Positions 58,599 to 64,000 of a stretch of 64,000 nucleotides of DNA are shown here, piece after piece. Under the pieces are notes generated by a model. The model was given only the letters and a program-made list of their open reading frames with translations, did not search any database and was not told where the DNA came from. Position 1 is the first letter of the stretch. Each line of letters begins with the position of its first letter. The translations under genes and the position numbers were made by a program. The DNA is from Siphonodentalium dalli (lineage: Eukaryota; Mollusca; Scaphopoda; Gadilida; Siphonodentaliidae). The DNA lies in the NCBI GenBank assembly GCA_032622095.1, contig CP136062.1, positions 57,366,420 to 57,430,419 on the forward strand. The letters are read 5' to 3'.

Positions 58599-59809
58599 AC
58601 AGCAAATATTTTGCGTTGCCTTACTCAGTTACCAGTTTTTTTTCTCGGATTATGATGGGATGGAGGGAAACGGTGTCCAATATAAGTGATGTCATTGTTA
58701 TTGGATTTTCATCTCATCGTCACTAGAGGTCAAACGGTCACGCGATGGCAATGAAAACACAAATATAATATTCTGGAAGCTGACATGGTACCCCATACAC
58801 CACAGGATTTAACTTCACCCACTCATTTTCTTCCTTACTATGTCCCTCAACTTTTAAGCATGTTAACACGAAAAAAAAACGTGACCGCGTGGATACGAAA
58901 CAATATGGCGTCCAACATGGCTATCGTTTTTTAAGACGAGTCACTTTAAGTTAGTTTGATGTAAATGATAGAGAGAAATTCTTGACAAATGTATACATAT
59001 GTATATATTGTTGTGAAGCTGTCACACCATGCTCAGGGCAAAATGGATCTTTCAGGTCCAAGATGGCCACCAAAAATGGCCACCGGAAGTGGCCAATGTG
59101 ACTATTTTTTTACTAATATTTTCTAGATCAGTTTCTGCTGTTTGGAACTGGTTGAGAATTGCGACTTTATTTTGTACTTTTCACTGTTAACTGATCATTG
59201 GATCAATGCAATATGTCATTATGTGTGTCCAAGTCCTTCCGATCCCTCAAAAATATGATTTTACAGAACGTATACCTTTACTTATGAATATTCCATTTCA
59301 ATGGATCCAAAATTGTCACTTTGACTCAAAATGACTGCCAAGATGGCGACCGAATTTCAGAGAGGAAAGTTTTTTTTCCTGGCTTCAGGGATTTCAATAT
59401 TTTTTATTAGAATTTCCAGGGATTAAAATATTTGCATTTCAATAAATTTCGTTGCCACTGAAAAGATAACCATGTATGGAATTTTATACTCATTTATTGC
59501 ATCTTGTTGTCAGTGCTGGGCATAATTGTTTGTGATATGCACAAATTCAATAAGAAACGGTAAGTGGGACGTGAGGGCATCATTACATTCCCTTTATCTA
59601 AATTTAGATTTATTATTACATTGGTATAGTTTCAGGTATATTCCATTAAGTAACATTTTTTTAATAACAAAGTGAATCACAAGTTGCTACATTTTCGGAA
59701 CAGCAGATATCCCATAGAAACACTCCACCCACCACGCCCTCACACCCTGTGGGTGCCAACCCGAGGGGTGAAAATGGGGTGTATATATATAGCAGCTGGC
59801 TGGGATTTA

Positions 59810-60122
59810 GTTTTGGTGGGGAATCGAAATACTCACTCACAGATTAGCGCAAATCGTGAGGTTTGTCGAATTTGTAATTGTGAATATTTATGATAAAGTT
59901 TTGGTGACTGGTTTCGTGTCATAACGTCTAAAGAATTCGCCGTGACGGCGTTTCACTGATAGCCAGTATAGCCATAAACGACCGGTTGTGCCCTCTGTGT
60001 ACCCATAATGGAACAAAAACCCACTAAACCTTATCAACAAATGTTACACAATACAGTAACGTCAACGTAACATAATAATTGTCCAGAGCAGAAGGCACAC
60101 ATTTCGATTCCCCGTTAAAACG

Positions 60123-60170
<48 letters not shown>

Positions 60171-61080
60171 CTCTTCATTTTGACATCTAGTATTACTTAG
60201 ACATTTCAACTTTCTGCATTCTTAATGAAATTATCCCGGCATTATGTTCAAAAGCATGGGTCGCCAGTGGTCATATTTGATTTCGCATTTGAATGCACCC
60301 ACACACCATGCAACCCACAATTATTGGCGAAATGTTTTGAAAAATTACAGGTATGTTTAGCATCACATCTATATGGGAGCTATTGAATTTTAAGGATTTT
60401 CGATTGGCAGCCATCTTGGTTTTACTCTTTTCATCTTGGCATCACTAAATCCGTTGGCACACCCTATATAGGCCACACCCCTCATCCGATTATCACGAAA
60501 CTTCATATGTATCCTCAGGGTGACCTCTCGATTGGAGCTTACAACATTTTTTTCGGAATTTCTGCCAATTTTCGGCAAGGCGGGTAGGAATCGTGATCAT
60601 GTGGGCATATGGCGACAGCTTGCGCCACTAAATACTCTAATTATACGAATTTTCTTCAAAATTGAGCGATTTCTTATTTGTCATCCCCCAGGATATCTGA
60701 AGGTATAGTCAACCGGGGATCAACTGGGCCTAATTACCAGGAAGGTGGACAGGAATCATTATATGGCCGTATTGTGATTATATGATATGTTGTTTTTTTT
60801 CTCTTTAAAATACCATCGGATGGCAAATAGCGCATATCGGTAGAATCGGGCGAATAGCCGCTGACAATAATTCCCCCGTGACGGCGTTTTACGTAAAATC
60901 GCGATCGTGTTTAATGTATCCTGCTCGCATATATGGTAGCCAGTTTTGAAATAAATGATCTGTTGTGCCCTCTGTGCGCCCATAATGGGACTAAAACAAC
61001 TGTTACAGAATACAGTAACGTCAACTTAACCTAATAATTGTCCATACCAGATCTAGGGCACACACTTTAAATTTTTCATG
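59810..61080. repeat. Segmental duplication remnants (59.81-60.12 kb against 60.87-61.07 kb and 61.53-62.14 kb)
   Basis: Block 1: GTGACGGCGTTT.AC, GTTGTGCCCTCTGTG.., CCCATAATGG, ACAGTAACGTCAAC, TAATAATTGTCCA and GGCACACA occur in order at 59940-60100 and 60872-61060. Block 2: GGGGAATC.AAATA.TCA.TCACAGATTAGC.CAAATCGT and TAATTGTGAATATTT...GGTGACT flank 59865 and also flank the 21-bp minisatellite at 61.58 kb. The piggyBac-like MITE (61154-61530) sits between the two blocks in the second copy. Confidence 0.75.
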
Positions 61081-61153
61081 GAAATGAATAGAAACCCGAG
61101 AAAATCCCCAATATAGCGTAAGATTAACTCCTATATACAGTAGCTGTAACGGA

Positions 61154-61530
61154 TTAACCCTTTACCCAACAAACCGGCCAAAACCGGCCAAATAAAGCTT
61201 CAACAGCCTAAAATATCTTCGGTCTGTCTCAATAGAACCATACAAATATGGATATCATTGGAACCGGCTCATTGACCACATTGTGATGATTACAGTTATG
61301 CCCTGTGCCAGTGCATTCTCTTATATATGCGAGTCGACCATAGGTCGCCTCGCATATATAAGGGAATGCATTGGCCTTTTTACCATTTTTTCTTACATTC
61401 TTTAACAATTTTATAATTTTTAATGTGTTAAGCCAATGCATTCTCTTATATATGCGAGGCGACCTATGGTCGACTCGCATATATAAGAGAATGCATTGGC
61501 ACAGGGCCCTTCTGTTGGGTAAAGGGTTAA
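61154..61530. mobile_element. piggyBac-like MITE, copy 2 (full length)
   Basis: TTAA (61154-61157 and 61527-61530) with CCCTTTACCCAACA termini, 377 bp. It contains two internal hairpins. The first is GCATTCTCTTATATATGCGA..GTCGACCATAGG paired with CCTCGCATATATAAGGGAAT. The second is the same arms in perfect form before the right terminus. A short AT-rich linker (TTTTTAATGTGTTAAGCC) separates them. Confidence 0.9.
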
Positions 61531-61579
61531 GTTTTCGTGGGGACTGGGGAATCAAAATAATCAGTCACAGATTAGCTCA

Positions 61580-62091
61580 AATCGTATGATTTGTCGACCA
61601 TGTCGTATGATTTGTCGACCATGTCGTATGATTTGTCGACCATGTCGTATGATTTGTCGACCATGTCGTATGATTTGTCGACCATGTCGTATGATTTGTC
61701 GACCATGTCGTATGATTTGTCGATCATGTCGTATGATTTGTCGACCATGTCGTATGATTTGTCGATCATGTCGTATGATTTGTCGACCATGTCGTATGAT
61801 TTGTCGACCATGTCGTATGATTTGCTGACCATGTCGTATGATTTGTCGACCATGTCGTATGATTTGTCGACCATGTCGTATGATTTGTCGACCATGTCGT
61901 ATGATTTGTCGACCATGTCGTATGATTTGTCGACCATGTCGTATGATTTGTCGACCATGTCGTATGATTTGTCGACCATGTCGTATGATTTGTCGACCAT
62001 GTCGTATGATTTGTCGACCATGTCGTATGATTTGTCGACCATGTCGTATGATTTGTCGACCATGTCGTATGATTTGTCGACCATGTCGTAA
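61580..62091. repeat. 21-bp minisatellite, about 24 copies
   Basis: The unit GTATGATTTGTCGACCATGT plus C has very few variants (GATCATG at three copies, GCTGACC at one). The 21-bp period leaves every strand open, giving YDMVDKS repeats on the minus strand and MICRPCR or STMSYDL on the plus. The duplicate locus at 59.86 kb has only one related unit, so the frames are by-products of expansion. Confidence 0.97.
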
Positions 62092-62184
62092 TTGTGAATA
62101 TTTGTGCTGAAGTTTTTGGTGACTTTGGTTTCCTTTAAGGGACTTGTGATCGCCCCGTGTGATTGTATAGTATAGCTACCATAA

Positions 62185-62555
62185 GGAGTAAGAACCTTCA
62201 GAATAGCGACATGACCCCATAACAATTCGTACCATAAGTCGACGACCGTCATCGGAATGGTGACCGGTTATTATTCCGAAGGTCCGCTATTACGAAAATC
62301 AGCTATTCCGAAGGTCCGCTATTCCGAAAGTGCACTTTACGCACACAATCCGTGTGACTGGAAAAATTTATAAATCGCCAATATGTGGACATTATAAAAT
62401 ACTGCTGTATACTATCGGCGGAAAATAGTTCCACTTAAAATTATTGGACAAAATATAAAATCTTTTGGAATAGCGGACCCTCGAAACGACAACAACTGCA
62501 AGTTATGACGAGGGTCCGTTATTACGAAGGTTCGTTATTCTGAAGGTCCGTTATT
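62185..62555. repeat. TATTCCGAAGGTCCGC repeat cluster
   Basis: Direct units at 62270-62330 and 62512-62555 and inverted ones at 62185-62205 and 62465-62485 (GGAATAGCGGACCCTCG). It is related to the brackets at 51.55 and 52.84 kb. Confidence 0.65.
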
Positions 62556-62879
62556 TTGTTTCTATTAAGACTATATGATAGCATGCATAATTATGGTCAT
62601 TGTATATATTGATACTTTTCGGCAATGATAGTAAATTAAGAACTATCAACGATTCTTCTCTTAAGCTGTTCCAAAATTGCAATATTGAACTTGCATGGTA
62701 CATCATAAACCGAGATGCTATTGGTCTCTCCAACGTGGGTCGTCGGGTCGATGGACCACTGCAGATGTTCACATGGTTATTTTTCCAATCACAAATTATG
62801 TATAAATACTTTTTATTTCCTTGAAATGTGTTATTATATATCTTGGTTTATTTGAAATTAATTATATGCATGTTCAGAT

Positions 62880-63175
62880 ATATAATTACACCTCACACTC
62901 TGTACTCTCTGACCTTCTCTCTAAAATTCTGACATTATCTTCTGTCCCTTTGTCTCGCCTTCACCTCATATTTCTTCTTTCCATGGATCTTTTTTATGCC
63001 TCTATTATTTACCCCTACTTGACTTGCAGTCAAGTAGGGCTGTGCCATTGTCAAGGGAGAGGGCTTCAAATAAGCCTATGGCTTGTTGCCTAATCCCATT
63101 TTTCTTCTAAATTTGTATCTATTGTAATTATTTATCTGAATGTCCATAGAGGGAAAAATAAATACTGTTTAAACT
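62880..63175 (+). repeat. Possible retroelement or transcript 3' tail
   Basis: A pyrimidine-rich stretch leads to CTTGACTTGCAGTCAAG (a hairpin), then GGGCTTCAAATAAGCCTATG, GCTTGTTGCC and a terminal GAAAAATAAATACTG with AATAAA. This arrangement resembles the 3' untranslated end of a non-LTR retrotransposon or of a spliced transcript. No reverse transcriptase sequence is visible upstream, so it would be a 5'-truncated copy. Confidence 0.35.
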
Positions 63176-63179
63176 AATG

Positions 63180-64000
63180 TCAGATCATCCCAATTTAGCA
63201 ACTTGACGACGATTTCAATTTAACTTTGAATTTTCCAACGTGTGTCGCGTACAAGGAATTCAAGAATCGTAACTCTATGTAATTAGTTGCTTGTAACCAT
63301 ATCGGTCATGCATCTATGTGATCAATCTCCACACAGTTGCGTCCCTTTGCTATATTCCGCGCCCCAGAACGCATAGCAGTGATTGGTTCGCTGGCGGAGC
63401 TTGCGTTTCGAAGGGACCGAACTCTGCCTTGCAGCTTGGATCGCTTCCAGTCCAGTGTTCGCGCTGGACCGAAAAATCTTCTGCCCAAAAAAGTGGCCAA
63501 ATGAAATTTTTAGTGGCCAAATAAAAAAACATTGGCCAAATGTTATTTGGCCAAATTAAATTCTTTTTTTCTGGGCTCACAATTGATGACTAAATTTTAT
63601 TTTTTAAATATATAACTCTCTGACTTTGTCGCGTCGCTGACACCATGTTCGCCAGCTGATCAAGTAATGAGGTGTGTTAGTTGTAGTCGCTATTTTCGTC
63701 GTTATAAAACAACAGTTCTATTGCTTATTATCGTGAGGTGATAACTGTTGAATACATAGTGTTGTATTAATAACATTTATGGTGTTAAGCCCGGTTGCCA
63801 TCGCGGGTACATCGAATTATAGGACAATGAATTTACGTATTTCATCTTACAGACCACCCATCTTGGCCACTCACCTACCCGTCCCGTCAAATTGACTGAA
63901 AGAGCCATTTTTGCGAATAAGGAATGAGGATTGAAGGCACATTCGTCTATAAATATAAGAGTTATTGATTGTCACATTGGGGATTTACTCAGATTTAGAC
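63180..64000. other. Right end of window; no gene recognised
   Basis: 63480-63560 carries four GGCCAAAT words like those at 45.88-45.95 kb. A moderately GC-rich patch (63335-63470) has overlapping open frames on both strands without a recognisable domain. Nothing else is seen. Confidence 0.4.

Noticed and set aside
61572-62252. 226-codon minus-strand frame of YDMVDKS repeats, and plus-strand MICRPCR/STMSYDL frames
   Set aside because: All are consequences of a 21-bp tandem repeat that keeps every frame open. The unexpanded duplicate at 59.86 kb has no frame.

Overview
This is animal nuclear DNA: AT-rich, gene-poor, intron-rich and crowded with minisatellites, foldback hairpins and MITE-like elements. 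There are no bacterial operons. Phase-1 exons encoding thrombospondin type-1 (TSP1) and C-type-lectin-like modules, a single-exon rhodopsin-type GPCR, tRNA-derived SINE-like repeats and TTAA-flanked elements fit an invertebrate, plausibly a marine lophotrochozoan such as a mollusc. The sequence alone does not fix the species.

Left third (about 1-25.4 kb). One minus-strand gene can be assembled from six exons: a signal-peptide exon (25327-25183), four TSP1 exons (22821-22654, 17048-16884, 15870-15703, 7706-7515) and the N-terminal half of a C-type-lectin-like domain (4607-4434). All junctions are phase 1 and every internal exon length is a multiple of three, the usual signature of shuffled extracellular modules. 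The gene probably continues beyond the left edge. Its introns hold a ~1.65 kb minisatellite made from copies of the exon 1 splice donor, diverged duplications of intronic DNA, a ~300-bp tandem array rich in TTTGCGA words, a TGACGTCA-bearing array, and many hairpins. A SAM-like exon candidate lies on the opposite strand at 10523-10639.

Middle (25.4-52.9 kb). No convincing gene was found. The region is repeats: small tandem arrays at 28.2-29.7 kb, a MASVGGI-type minisatellite at 31.5-32.7 kb, a SINE-like copy at 33.4 kb, a highly homogeneous ~1.45 kb tandem array at 33.94-41.86 kb whose first and last pieces are the same 646-bp TIR-bounded element, a ~1.9 kb foldback palindrome at 42.66-44.53 kb, and a series of hairpin elements up to 50.9 kb.

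Right part (51-64 kb). Two copies of a TTAA-flanked piggyBac-like MITE (51095-51425 and 61154-61530) flank the interval that holds the intact 331-residue GPCR (54035-53040, minus). A solo arm of the foldback family sits at 57.26-57.66 kb. A segmental duplication at 59.8-62.1 kb preserves both the unexpanded ancestor and the expanded form of a 21-bp minisatellite. The far right end looks like the 3' tail of a retroelement or transcript.

The two supported genes, a secreted or matrix TSP1/lectin protein and an orphan receptor, show no evident functional link. All calls come from reading the sequence without database searches.
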